DNA of 54,970 bases from an uncultured Prevotellaceae bacterium (GTDB taxonomy: Bacteria > Bacteroidota > Bacteroidia > Bacteroidales > Bacteroidaceae), in contig CAMBDA010000020.1 in assembly GCA_945865175.1 (NCBI GenBank), positions 1 to 54,970 of the forward strand, written 5' to 3'. The notes beneath the pieces were generated by a model that was given only the letters and a program-made list of their open reading frames with translations, had not been told where the DNA came from and searched no databases. The first letter of the stretch is position 1, and each line of letters starts with the position of its first letter. Positions 17,650 through 26,084 of this stretch are shown here, piece by piece. The position numbers and the translations under genes are program-made.

Positions 17650-19899
17650 CTAGAACCTTTTCACGTCCTCAATCTCTGCGATGCGCTTCAGGTCCTGACA
17701 GATGCCCGTGAGGTCCTCCACATCATGCACCTCCAACTGGATTTCGGCATAGAAGATGCCGTCGTTTGTCTCGATATGGAGCTGCCGGATGTTGATGTTG
17801 AGCTGTTGTGACAGGACACCCGTGATGCTGTGCAGCACACCCAGGCGGTCGATGCCGTTGAGGTGGATGGTGGCGGGGAAGTACAGTTGCTTGTGCGTGT
17901 CCCATTCAGCTGCCAGAATGCGGTTGCCGCCTGTGGTCTTCAATTTGTCGGCAATGGCACACTGGCGTTTGTGGATGGTGATGCGCCCGTCGTCGTCCAG
18001 GATTCCCAGCACGTCGTCACCGGGGATGGGGTGACATTCGTCACAGATGATGCAGCGTTTCATGGTCTCCTCGCTCAGCAGCAGTGTCTTTTTGCGGTCG
18101 ATGGGAGGCAGGGCTTCGCCTGTCTCCTGCTGTCCGGCCTGCTTGTTGCGCCCGCGCTTGAAGAAGGACAGATAGCGGCTCCATTGTGTGCGCCGTCCGC
18201 CGCTCTTGTCCGAGATGACGGCCAGGTCCTCGTCGCCCAGCACGATGTGGCTGGCTCCAAGGGCGGCACACAGGTCTTCACGCGAAGGCATGGCATGCAG
18301 TTGGCAGATGCGGTCCACGATAAGGCTGTTGGGCTCGCGCTCGGTCTTTGCAAAGAAGTCGGCCAGAATTTCCTCGCCTTTCTTCTGCAGTTCGCGCCGT
18401 TCGCGTCGCAGGATGGCCTGTATTTTGCTTTTTGCCTTGGCGGTGGTGGCAAACTCCATCCAGTCGGCTGTCACCTTCTGTGTCTTGGAGGTGAGGATTT
18501 CCACCTGGTCGCCGCTTTGCAGCCGGTGGCTGATGGGCACCAGCCGGTGGTTCACCTTGGCACCGATGCAGTGGGTGCCCAGGAACGTGTGGATGCTGAA
18601 GGCAAAGTCCAGTGCGGTGCAGCCTGCGGGCATGGTCTTGAATTCGCCCTTGGGGGTCACCACAAATATCTCACTGGCATAGAGGTTGAGCTTGATGGCA
18701 TCCAGGAAATCAATGGCATCGGGCTGCGGGTCGTCCAGGATCTCCTTGATGGTGTGCAGCCATTTGTCCAATTCGTTTTCGCTGTCTTTGGCCGTCTTGC
18801 TGCCTTCCTTGTATTTCCAGTGTGCCGCAAATCCCTGCTCGGCCATCTCGTCCATGCGCCGGCTGCGTATCTGCACCTCAATCCAGCGCCCCGACTTGCT
18901 CATGAGCGTGGTGTGGAGCGCCTGGTAGCCGTTGGCCTTGGGATGGCTCAGCCAGTCGCGGAAACGTTCGGGATGGGGCTTGTAGATGTTGCTGGCAATG
19001 GCATAGATGTGAAAGCAATCCGAGATTTCGTCTTCTTCCGGCTTGGGGTCGAAGATGATGCGTACGGCCAGGATGTCATAGATTTCCTCAAAGGCCACGT
19101 GCTTGTTCTGCATCTTGCACCAGATGCTGTAGGGCGACTTGATGCGGGCCTTTATCTCATACTGGATATGCTGCTGGTCGAGTCGCTCGCGGATGGGGGC
19201 CGTAAATTCGTCGAAGGCCGCATTCAGGTTCTCCCTCATGCCGGAGAGCCGCTGGGTGATGGACGCATATTCCTCGGGATGTTCATAGCGGAAGCTCAGG
19301 TCCTCCAGCTCCTCCTTCACCTTGTTGAGCCCCAGTCGGTTGGCAAGGGGCGCATAGATGTAGAGCGTTTCGCCGGCTATCTTGTACTGCTTGCCGGGGA
19401 GCTGGCTCCCCAGGGTGCGCATGTTGTGCAGGCGGTCCGAAATCTTGATGAGGATGACACGGATGTCGTCGCTCATGGTGAGAAGCAGTTTCTTGAACGA
19501 CTCTGCCTGTGCCGATGCCTTGTCGCCGAAGATGCCTCCCGAAATCTTGGTGAGGCCGTCCACAATCTGTGCCACCTTCTCGCCGAAGATGTTGCTGATG
19601 TCCTCGGTGGTATAGTCGGTGTCCTCCACCACGTCGTGGAGCAGAGCGGCACAGATGCTGGTGCTGCCCAGCCCTATCTCTTCGCATGCAATCTGTGCCA
19701 CGGCGATGGGGTGCATGATGTAGGGCTCGCCGCTGAGGCGGCGTACGCCCTTATGGGCCTGCTTGGCAAAATTGAAGGCCTTGCGGATGGGCTCCACATT
19801 GCCGTGGTGGCGCGAGTGGAGGTATGTCTGTTCCAGGTGCTCGTAGGCCTGCTGCACGAGCTTCTCTTCTTCCTGCTGTCTGGATGTCTGCTCTTCCAT
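17650..19899 (-). CDS. RelA/SpoT-type (p)ppGpp synthetase/hydrolase
   Basis: This 749-residue stringent-response enzyme has an HD hydrolase domain near the N-terminus with HDVVEDTDYT (about 88-97), then a synthetase domain with RIIFDPKPEED and KANGYQALHTTLM, a TGS domain (FAFSIHTFLGTHCIGAKVNH), a zinc-finger-like stretch with CIICDECHPIPGD, and a C-terminal ACT domain (about 675-749). The intact HD motif suggests it both makes and breaks (p)ppGpp. It lies 17 bp after the lytic transglycosylase gene on the same strand. A 724-codon frame opposite it is a shadow. Confidence 0.92.
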   Translation of the reverse strand: MEEQTSRQQEEEKLVQQAYEHLEQTYLHSRHHGNVEPIRKAFNFAKQAHKGVRRLSGEPYIMHPIAVAQIACEEIGLGSTSICAALLHDVVEDTDYTTEDISNIFGEKVAQIVDGLTKISGGIFGDKASAQAESFKKLLLTMSDDIRVILIKISDRLHNMRTLGSQLPGKQYKIAGETLYIYAPLANRLGLNKVKEELEDLSFRYEHPEEYASITQRLSGMRENLNAAFDEFTAPIRERLDQQHIQYEIKARIKSPYSIWCKMQNKHVAFEEIYDILAVRIIFDPKPEEDEISDCFHIYAIASNIYKPHPERFRDWLSHPKANGYQALHTTLMSKSGRWIEVQIRSRRMDEMAEQGFAAHWKYKEGSKTAKDSENELDKWLHTIKEILDDPQPDAIDFLDAIKLNLYASEIFVVTPKGEFKTMPAGCTALDFAFSIHTFLGTHCIGAKVNHRLVPISHRLQSGDQVEILTSKTQKVTADWMEFATTAKAKSKIQAILRRERRELQKKGEEILADFFAKTEREPNSLIVDRICQLHAMPSREDLCAALGASHIVLGDEDLAVISDKSGGRRTQWSRYLSFFKRGRNKQAGQQETGEALPPIDRKKTLLLSEETMKRCIICDECHPIPGDDVLGILDDDGRITIHKRQCAIADKLKTTGGNRILAAEWDTHKQLYFPATIHLNGIDRLGVLHSITGVLSQQLNINIRQLHIETNDGIFYAEIQLEVHDVEDLTGICQDLKRIAEIEDVKRF

Positions 19900-19916
19900 A
19901 GTTATACACTTGTCTC

Positions 19917-21203
19917 CTATTTCACTTTCAGCCGCTGGCCGGCTCTGATGTTATTCCCTCTGATATTGTTGAGCCTGCGCAGATTGGCCACGGTGGTGTG
20001 GTAGCGCTTGGCCAGAGCACCCAGGGTGTCGCCCTTGCGCACCTTCACGGTCTGTGTGCGTGAGCCGGACGCCTGGTTGCGTGAGTTCTTCTCCTGGGGC
20101 ACTTCCACGATGTCGCGCCGCTCTTTCGGGTCACCTGCCTTTACGTAGACGGAGTCTCCCGCTTCGATAAAGGCGGCAATGGCCGTGGCGGGCATCTTGA
20201 GGGTGCAGGTGCGGCTGTCGCCGGGAATCAGCGTGGTGCGGTATTGGGGATTGAGCGCCTTCAGTTCGTCCATGCTGATGCCACAGGTCTCGGAGATGGC
20301 TTCCATCCTCACGTTGCGGTTGATCGTGAGCGTGTCGGCAGTAAGGGGGAGGGTGGTCTCAAAGGGGCAGATGTTGTGTTCGCAGTAGTAGTTCATGATA
20401 TAGTTGGCTGCGATGAAGGCGGGCACATAGCCGCGTGTCTCCTGGGGCAGGTAGGGATATATCTGCCAGTAGTCCTTCACGCCGCCGGCACGCTTGATGG
20501 CCTTGTAGGTGTTGTTGGGGCCGCAATTGTAGCTGGCAATCACGAGCGTCCAGTCGCCGAACATTTCATAGAGGTCCTTGAGATAGCGTGCGGCGGCATA
20601 GCTGGCCTTGATGGGGTCGCGCCTTTCGTCGATGAGGCTGGTCACCTCCAGGCCGTACTGTTTGCCGGTGGCAATCATGAACTGCCAGAGACCGGCTGCA
20701 CCCACGCGGCTGGTGGCGCCGGGATTGAGCGCACTCTCTATGACGGGCAGGTACTTCAGTTCCAGCGGCAGTTGGTAGCTCTCCAGCGCCTCTTCAAAGA
20801 TGGGGGTGTAGAAGTTGCTTGCTGCCAGCAGAATGCTCACCGTGCGGCGCATGCGTCCGCTGTATTGGTCGATATATTTGCGCACCACCTCGTTGTAGGG
20901 CATCTCAATGACGTTGGGCAGGCGGTGGAGCCTGCTGATGTACTCCTCGTCGGTGTAGGAGGGATTCTCGTCCGATGCGTTGCAGTCGTCGCCCGGATTC
21001 AGGTGCTTGCGCACGTTCCACTCCTGGAGAAGGCTGTCCATCTCCTGTGTCTGCATGCCTTCTGGGAGGAAGAGCGAGTCGGCAAACAGCGAGCCTCCCG
21101 TCTTGTCGTCTGTGGCGGGCTGTTGTGCGGCCGCCTGCAGGCAGCAGAAGGCGGAAGCCAGGGCCAGGGCGAATAGTCTGTTGTTTCTTTTGTTTTTTCT
21201 CAT
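19917..21203 (-). CDS. Membrane-bound lytic murein transglycosylase, MltD-like, with LysM
   Basis: This 428-residue exported enzyme cuts peptidoglycan between the amino sugars. A signal peptide is followed by an SLT domain (about 125-260): the catalytic Glu lies in PVIESALNPGATSR, then GAAGLWQFM and SYNCGPNN. A LysM domain closes the protein (VRKGDTLGALAKRYH to the end), and a weaker LysM-like segment precedes it. The start at 21203 (MRKNKRNN) gives a proper signal peptide; the longer frame overlaps the upstream gene. It sits between the DUF5683 and relA/spoT genes in a leftward run with parAB. Confidence 0.88.
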   Translation of the reverse strand: MRKNKRNNRLFALALASAFCCLQAAAQQPATDDKTGGSLFADSLFLPEGMQTQEMDSLLQEWNVRKHLNPGDDCNASDENPSYTDEEYISRLHRLPNVIEMPYNEVVRKYIDQYSGRMRRTVSILLAASNFYTPIFEEALESYQLPLELKYLPVIESALNPGATSRVGAAGLWQFMIATGKQYGLEVTSLIDERRDPIKASYAAARYLKDLYEMFGDWTLVIASYNCGPNNTYKAIKRAGGVKDYWQIYPYLPQETRGYVPAFIAANYIMNYYCEHNICPFETTLPLTADTLTINRNVRMEAISETCGISMDELKALNPQYRTTLIPGDSRTCTLKMPATAIAAFIEAGDSVYVKAGDPKERRDIVEVPQEKNSRNQASGSRTQTVKVRKGDTLGALAKRYHTTVANLRRLNNIRGNNIRAGQRLKVK

Positions 21204-21217
21204 GTGACCGTTGTATG

Positions 21218-22165
21218 CTAGAATGTGAGGGAGCATTGTATGCCGGGGGCAGCCTGCAGGTGGCGCATGCCTGTGCCGCAGGGTGCCAGGAGTGTGGGCT
21301 CCAGCCGCATGCTCAGGTCGGGGCTTATGTCGAACGACGACAGCTCCGCATCCACGTATGCGTCGATGACAGCCAGCAGGTACACGCCTGCAAAGGCAAA
21401 GATGCTCATGTCACGGTATTTGCGGAAATAGTTCTTTTTGTTCTTGAATATCTCTTTGAAACGCTCCTCTTTCCCCGAGATGTCATAACCCAGAGGGAGC
21501 ATCTGCTCGTAGCTCTTGGTGTTGGGGTCATCGTCCATGATGTCGAGATAGGCCTGGCTGTAGTCGCGCAGCATCTGGCCGTTCCATGTGAGGGCGTAGG
21601 CACATCCCAGAAAACCGCCGTAGAAGATGGGCAGTTTCCAGTATTTACGGTTGTATATCTGTCCGCCTCCGGGAAACACAAGTCCCAGCCACATGGAACG
21701 TATGGGGTCGGGACGGAAGGCTTGCTGTTTGCGTTTGGCAAGGACTGCCTGCAGCAGGCTGTCCGAGAGGGCGCTGAGGCGGGTGGAGTCGAGCGAAAGG
21801 CTGTCGGCCATGGCCTTCAGCTGGACAGAGTCGAGGACCAAGGTGTCGCCTTTGGCCTCTGGCAGGACCGAGTCGAGGGCCAGGGTGTCGCCTTTGGCGG
21901 CCTTTTTGGCTGCCAGAATAGAGTCGGCCTGCTGGCGTGTGCGCTCGGCGATGGAGTCTTTCACCTCCTCGATTCTCTTCTTGCGTGCGTGGCCTGAAGC
22001 GGTCTTCCGGTCGCGTTTCATTTGCGCGGCAGGGATGGTGTCCTGGGTTTCGGCAGGGTGCTTTTCCTCCTGTTGGGCACAGGCCTGGCTTGCGCCAGTG
22101 CACCAGAGGACCAGCAACAGCAGCCATATCCCCATTGTCCGCAAGCCACGCTCACAGTGTATCAT
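21218..22165 (-). CDS. DUF5683 membrane protein
   Basis: This 315-residue protein has an N-terminal signal or anchor segment (WLLLLVLWCTGASQACA). It continues with a low-complexity charged region containing repeated GDTLxLDSV units (about 90-125), then the DUF5683 domain with SMWLGLVFPGGGQIYNRKYW and two hydrophobic stretches. The function is unknown; the domain is common in Bacteroidetes next to parB. The start overlaps the parB stop by four bases. Confidence 0.8.
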   Translation of the reverse strand: MIHCERGLRTMGIWLLLLVLWCTGASQACAQQEEKHPAETQDTIPAAQMKRDRKTASGHARKKRIEEVKDSIAERTRQQADSILAAKKAAKGDTLALDSVLPEAKGDTLVLDSVQLKAMADSLSLDSTRLSALSDSLLQAVLAKRKQQAFRPDPIRSMWLGLVFPGGGQIYNRKYWKLPIFYGGFLGCAYALTWNGQMLRDYSQAYLDIMDDDPNTKSYEQMLPLGYDISGKEERFKEIFKNKKNYFRKYRDMSIFAFAGVYLLAVIDAYVDAELSSFDISPDLSMRLEPTLLAPCGTGMRHLQAAPGIQCSLTF

Positions 22166-23058
22166 TGGCGTTTCAGTTGGTCAAAGAGTTCTACGATGCG
22201 TTCCAGTTCCTGCTCGTTGGAGAACGAGATGCTGATTTTTCCCTTCCCCTTGTCGGAACAGGTCAGTTGTACGCGTGTCTGGAAATAGCGGCTCAGGCTT
22301 TCCTTGAGCACATTGTACTCGGCACCCAGATTGGACCCCTTTTGCCGGATGCGTCCGGTGCTCGACTTCACAGAGCCCCCCTCGCTCAGTTCCTTCACCA
22401 TCTCTTCCACTTTGCGCACACTCAGCTTCAGCCGCTTTATCTCGTCAAAGAGCTTCATCTGTGCGGTGGGGTCGTCCAGTGCCAGCAGGGCGCGGGCGTG
22501 CCCCATTTCAATGTCGCGGTTCTTCAGGCCCATCTGTATGGCAGCCGGCAACTTCAGCAGCCGCAGGTAATTGGTCACCGTGGCACGGTTTTTCCCCACC
22601 CGGTCGCTCAGCTGTTCCTGTGTCATGCCGTATTGCTCAATCAAGTGCTGGTAGGCAAGCGAAATCTCCAGGGCGGTGAGATCCTGGCGCTGTATGTTTT
22701 CGATGAGCGCCATTTCCATCATGTTCTCGTCGTCCACGGTGCGTATGTAGGCGGGAATACGCTGCAACCCCACTTTCTGGCTGGCCCTCCATCTGCGTTC
22801 ACCGGCAATGATCACATAGGTGCCGTCGCCCATGTCGCGCAGGGTGATGGGCGTGATGATGCCCACCTGGCGGATGCTGCCTGCCAGTTCCTGGAGGCTG
22901 TCATCGTCAAACTCGCGTCGCGGCTGGTCGGGGTTGGGGTGGATGAGGTCCATGTCCACTTCGCAGATGTTGGACGAGCCCTCTGTCTTCACCTCTTCTG
23001 TGTCAATCAGTGCATCAAGGCCTCGGCCCAGTGCAGGGTATTTTTTTCGTATTGCCAT
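22162..23058 (-). CDS. parB: Chromosome partitioning protein ParB
   Basis: This 298-residue DNA-binding CTPase loads on parS and spreads along DNA for chromosome segregation. The CTP-binding GERRWRA motif lies near residue 86 and ENIQRQDLTALE near 120. A helix-turn-helix (MTQEQLSDRVGKNRATVTNYLRL) follows, then a C-terminal dimerisation part. It is 93 bp downstream of parA on the same strand and overlaps the DUF5683 gene. I found no clear parS (TGTTTCACGTGAAACA-like) in the window. Confidence 0.93.
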   Translation of the reverse strand: MAIRKKYPALGRGLDALIDTEEVKTEGSSNICEVDMDLIHPNPDQPRREFDDDSLQELAGSIRQVGIITPITLRDMGDGTYVIIAGERRWRASQKVGLQRIPAYIRTVDDENMMEMALIENIQRQDLTALEISLAYQHLIEQYGMTQEQLSDRVGKNRATVTNYLRLLKLPAAIQMGLKNRDIEMGHARALLALDDPTAQMKLFDEIKRLKLSVRKVEEMVKELSEGGSVKSSTGRIRQKGSNLGAEYNVLKESLSRYFQTRVQLTCSDKGKGKISISFSNEQELERIVELFDQLKRQ

Positions 23059-23151
23059 GGTTCGATGGGGTTCTGTGTATATTGGGGTTGTTGTTTGTCT
23101 GTTGCGTTTCTTTGTGGGGATGGGGTGTGTATGCCGCAGGGTCCTTGCCCG

Positions 23152-23931
23152 CTAGGAGGGGATGGACAGGTTGTTCTTCTGCAGCAGTTCCTTGGCCAGT
23201 GCCAGATGGGCCTTTGCTCCGGCCGAGTCGGCATCGTACAGGATGGCGGGCAGGCCGTGGCTGGGTGCCTCGCTCAGCTTCACGTTACGTTGGATGACGG
23301 TCTTGAACACCAGTTCCTTGAAATGGCGTTTCACCTCGTCATAGATAAGGTTGGCCAGGCGCAGGCGGCTGTCATACATGGTGAGCAGGAAGCCTTCTAT
23401 CTCGAGGGCGGGATTGAGCTTGGCCTTCACAATCTTGATGGTGTTGAGCAGTTTGCTGATACCTTCAAGTGCAAAGTACTCGCATTGCACGGGGATAATC
23501 ACGCTGTTGGCGGCCGTGAGAGCGTTCACTGTGATGAGGCCCAGGCTGGGGCTGCAGTCGATGAGGATGAAGTCGTAGTCCTGTACAACGGGTTCCAGCA
23601 GGTTGCGTAGCACTTTTTCGCGGTTCTTCAGGTTGAGCATCTCTATTTCGGCACCCACCAGGTCGATGTGTGCGGGTATGATGTCCAGCCCTTCGATGTC
23701 GCAGGTATAGATGGCCTCCCGTACGTCCTTGCCGTTCATCAGCACGTCGTAGATAGAGCAGTCAATCTCTTTCGGGTCGATGCCCAGGCCCGACGAGCTG
23801 TTTGCCTGCGGGTCGGCGTCGATGAGCAACACTTTCTTCTCAAGCGTGGCCAGCGACGCGGCCAGGTTCATGGAAGTGGTGGTTTTGCCCACACCTCCTT
23901 TTTGATTGGCTAATGCAATGATTTTACCCAT
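23152..23931 (-). CDS. parA: Chromosome partitioning ATPase ParA (Soj)
   Basis: This 259-residue ATPase partners ParB in chromosome segregation. The deviant Walker A motif KGGVGKTTTSMNLA lies at about 10-23, with IDADPQANSS and LIDCSPSLGL as the other nucleotide-binding motifs. The start at 23931 (MGKIIALANQ) matches the family; 14 extra codons upstream read through the promoter region. It is the first gene of a leftward run parA-parB-DUF5683-mltD-relA/spoT. Confidence 0.93.
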   Translation of the reverse strand: MGKIIALANQKGGVGKTTTSMNLAASLATLEKKVLLIDADPQANSSSGLGIDPKEIDCSIYDVLMNGKDVREAIYTCDIEGLDIIPAHIDLVGAEIEMLNLKNREKVLRNLLEPVVQDYDFILIDCSPSLGLITVNALTAANSVIIPVQCEYFALEGISKLLNTIKIVKAKLNPALEIEGFLLTMYDSRLRLANLIYDEVKRHFKELVFKTVIQRNVKLSEAPSHGLPAILYDADSAGAKAHLALAKELLQKNNLSIPS

Positions 23932-23960
23932 ATTTGGTCGTCTTCTGTTTAATGCTGTTG

Positions 23961-23968
23961 CAAAGGTA
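23961..23968 (-). promoter_or_regulatory. -7 box of parA
   Basis: The minus strand reads TACCTTTG, an exact TAnnTTTG, 30 bp before the parA start. The -33 element is weak. Confidence 0.5.
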
Positions 23969-24117
23969 TACAATTTTTGGGATATGCTGTTTGTTTTTTA
24001 TCCTAAGAATGTTAAAAGTGTTGATAAGTGAGGGCGATTGTTGATAACTGAGCCCCAATATTGCGCTGTGGAATGTTTTTTTTGCGGAAAAGATGCCCCA
24101 AATTCCTTGTTTTTCCT

Positions 24118-24125
24118 TACCTTTG
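24118..24125 (+). promoter_or_regulatory. -7 box of surE-lpxB
   Basis: TACCTTTG is an exact match to TAnnTTTG. It ends only 7 bp before the first in-frame ATG (24133) and 22 bp before the second (24148), which favours the second as the start or implies a nearly leaderless message. Confidence 0.55.
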
Positions 24126-24147
24126 CGCAAACATGATAAGAAAAGAC

Positions 24148-24906
24148 ATGACAGAACGACCTCTAATTCTCATCACCAATGATGATGGAATCCTTGCACA
24201 GGGCATACAGGAACTCACGAGCCTGATGTGTACTTTGGGCGATGTGGCTGTGGTGGCACCCGACGGGCCCCGCAGCGGCATGGCATGTGCCATTTCTGCG
24301 GTGACTCCGGTAAGGCTGCAGCCCGTGGGGCCCCAGAAGCAGGCTTTGCGGAGGATGCAGTGCAGCGGCACGCCTGTGGATTGTGTGAAACTGGCCTTGG
24401 AGCATGTGACCGGCCGCAAGCCGGATATTCTTGTAAGCGGCATCAACCATGGCGACAACGCCTCGGTCAGCATGCACTACAGCGGCACCATCGGAGCCGT
24501 GCTGGAGGGCTGCATGAAGGACGTGCCCTCGGTGGGCTTCAGCCTGCGCACCCGCAAGGAGTCGTGCAACTTCTTGCCCTATCGTCAGGTGGTGCTCGAC
24601 ACGGTGGCGTACGTGCTGGAACGTGGGCTCCCTCAGGGCGTGTGCCTGAATGTGAACTTCCCCGAGGTGGACAGCCAGTTGGAAGGCGTGAGCGTGTGCC
24701 GTATGGCGCGTGGCAACTGGGTGGAGGAATGGGAATCTGCTGGCGGGGAGACTTTCCGCCTCACCGGCCGCTTTGTCAATCTGGAGCCGGAGGCAGAGGA
24801 TACCGACTACTGGGCGCTCGACCACGGCCGGGCTTCCATCACCCCTTTGCGCATCGATGCCACGGCCTATCCCGTATTGCCTGGCCTTAAAGTGCTGGAG
24901 TCATGA
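24148..24906 (+). CDS. surE: 5'/3'-nucleotidase SurE
   Basis: This 252-residue metal-dependent nucleoside monophosphatase belongs to the stationary-phase survival family. The metal-binding NDDG follows the N-terminal ILIT strand (NDDGILAQG). SGTPVDCVKLAL, GINHGDNAS and YSGTIGAVLEG are the other family motifs. I prefer the start at 24148 (MTERPLILITNDDG) because of the promoter box just upstream. It overlaps lpxB by four bases, a pairing that suggests one transcript. Confidence 0.9.
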   Translation: MTERPLILITNDDGILAQGIQELTSLMCTLGDVAVVAPDGPRSGMACAISAVTPVRLQPVGPQKQALRRMQCSGTPVDCVKLALEHVTGRKPDILVSGINHGDNASVSMHYSGTIGAVLEGCMKDVPSVGFSLRTRKESCNFLPYRQVVLDTVAYVLERGLPQGVCLNVNFPEVDSQLEGVSVCRMARGNWVEEWESAGGETFRLTGRFVNLEPEAEDTDYWALDHGRASITPLRIDATAYPVLPGLKVLES

Positions 24907-26054
24907 GGTATTATCTGATTGTGGGGGAGGCCAGCGGCGACCTTCATGCCAGCCACCTGATGCAGGCCTTGCGCGAGCGTGATGCCCAGGCCCAGTTCCG
25001 CTTCTATGGGGGTGACCTGATGCAGCGCACGGGCGGGCGGCTGGTGTGCCACTACCGCCATCTGGCCTACATGGGCTTCATCCCTGTATTGCTGCATGCG
25101 CGCACCATCCTCAGGGGCATGGCCCAGTGCAAGCGCGACATCTTGCAATGGCAGCCCGATGTGCTGATTCTGGTGGACTATCCGGGCTTCAACCTCAAGA
25201 TAGCCCGTTTCGTGAAGGAACACTCGTCCATCCCTGTCTTTTATTATATCGCCCCCAAGATATGGGCGTGGAAGGAATACCGCATACGCCATATCCGCCG
25301 CTATGTGGACCGTCTTTTCAGCATCCTGCCCTTCGAGGTGGATTTCTTCGAGGGGAAGCACCATTATCCCATTGACTATGTGGGGAATCCCACGGTCGAC
25401 GAGGTGAGCGAATACCTGCGTCTTCATCCTGCCGACATGGCTGCCTTTGTGCGTGACAACGGGCTCACGGGCCGTCCTCTCATCGCCCTGCTGGCGGGCA
25501 GCCGCAAACAGGAGATTGCCGACAACCTGCGCCGTATGGCGGAGGCCGCACGCCCCCTTGCCCAGCAGTACGAGCTGGTGCTGGCTGCTGCCCCGGGCAT
25601 CGATGATGCCTTTTATCGCTCCTGCATGAAAGGGCTTCAGGTGGCAGTGGTGAAGGGCCAGACCTACCGCTTGCTGCAGCACAGCACGGTGGCACTGGTT
25701 ACCAGCGGTACGGCCACGCTGGAAACGGCGCTCATGGGGGTGCCGCAGGTGGTGTGCTATTATATGAAGGCAGGATGGCTGGCATCGCTGGGAAGGCGCC
25801 TGCTCATCAAGATTCCGTTCATCTCGCTGGTGAATCTGGTGGCTGGCAAGGAGGTGGTCCCCGAACTGGTGGCCGACGGCATGACCGTGGCCCGTGTGCG
25901 CCGGCATCTGATGTCCATCCTGCCCGGAACCAAGGGGAGGAGCATGCAACTGGAGGGCTATGCGCTGATGACTCGGAGGCTGGGTGCGCCTGGTGCGCCA
26001 CAGCATGCTGCCGACCGTATGCTGGATTATCTTCGGAAGCTACATACAAAGTAA
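24903..26054 (+). CDS. lpxB: Lipid-A-disaccharide synthase
   Basis: This 383-residue GT19 glycosyltransferase joins UDP-diacylglucosamine and lipid X to form the lipid A disaccharide at the inner membrane. GEASGDLHA near residue 8, YYIAPKIWAWK (about 115), YVGNPTVDEV (about 160) and TSGTATLETALMGVPQVVCY (about 265) are the family's signature segments. The length is normal. The start overlaps the surE stop (ATGA). It supports a Gram-negative outer membrane. Confidence 0.93.
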   Translation: MRYYLIVGEASGDLHASHLMQALRERDAQAQFRFYGGDLMQRTGGRLVCHYRHLAYMGFIPVLLHARTILRGMAQCKRDILQWQPDVLILVDYPGFNLKIARFVKEHSSIPVFYYIAPKIWAWKEYRIRHIRRYVDRLFSILPFEVDFFEGKHHYPIDYVGNPTVDEVSEYLRLHPADMAAFVRDNGLTGRPLIALLAGSRKQEIADNLRRMAEAARPLAQQYELVLAAAPGIDDAFYRSCMKGLQVAVVKGQTYRLLQHSTVALVTSGTATLETALMGVPQVVCYYMKAGWLASLGRRLLIKIPFISLVNLVAGKEVVPELVADGMTVARVRRHLMSILPGTKGRSMQLEGYALMTRRLGAPGAPQHAADRMLDYLRKLHTK

Positions 26055-26084
26055 CTTTTTCATTAACATATTTATTTTATCAAA

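Noticed and set aside
17830..20004. A 724-codon open frame opposite the RelA/SpoT gene
   Set aside because: No recognisable domain; the strand is fully explained by the (p)ppGpp enzyme with all domains in order.
22162..23931. parS site near parAB
   Set aside because: I looked for a TGTTTCACGTGAAACA-like sequence on both strands around parA and parB and saw none; the sites may lie outside the window.
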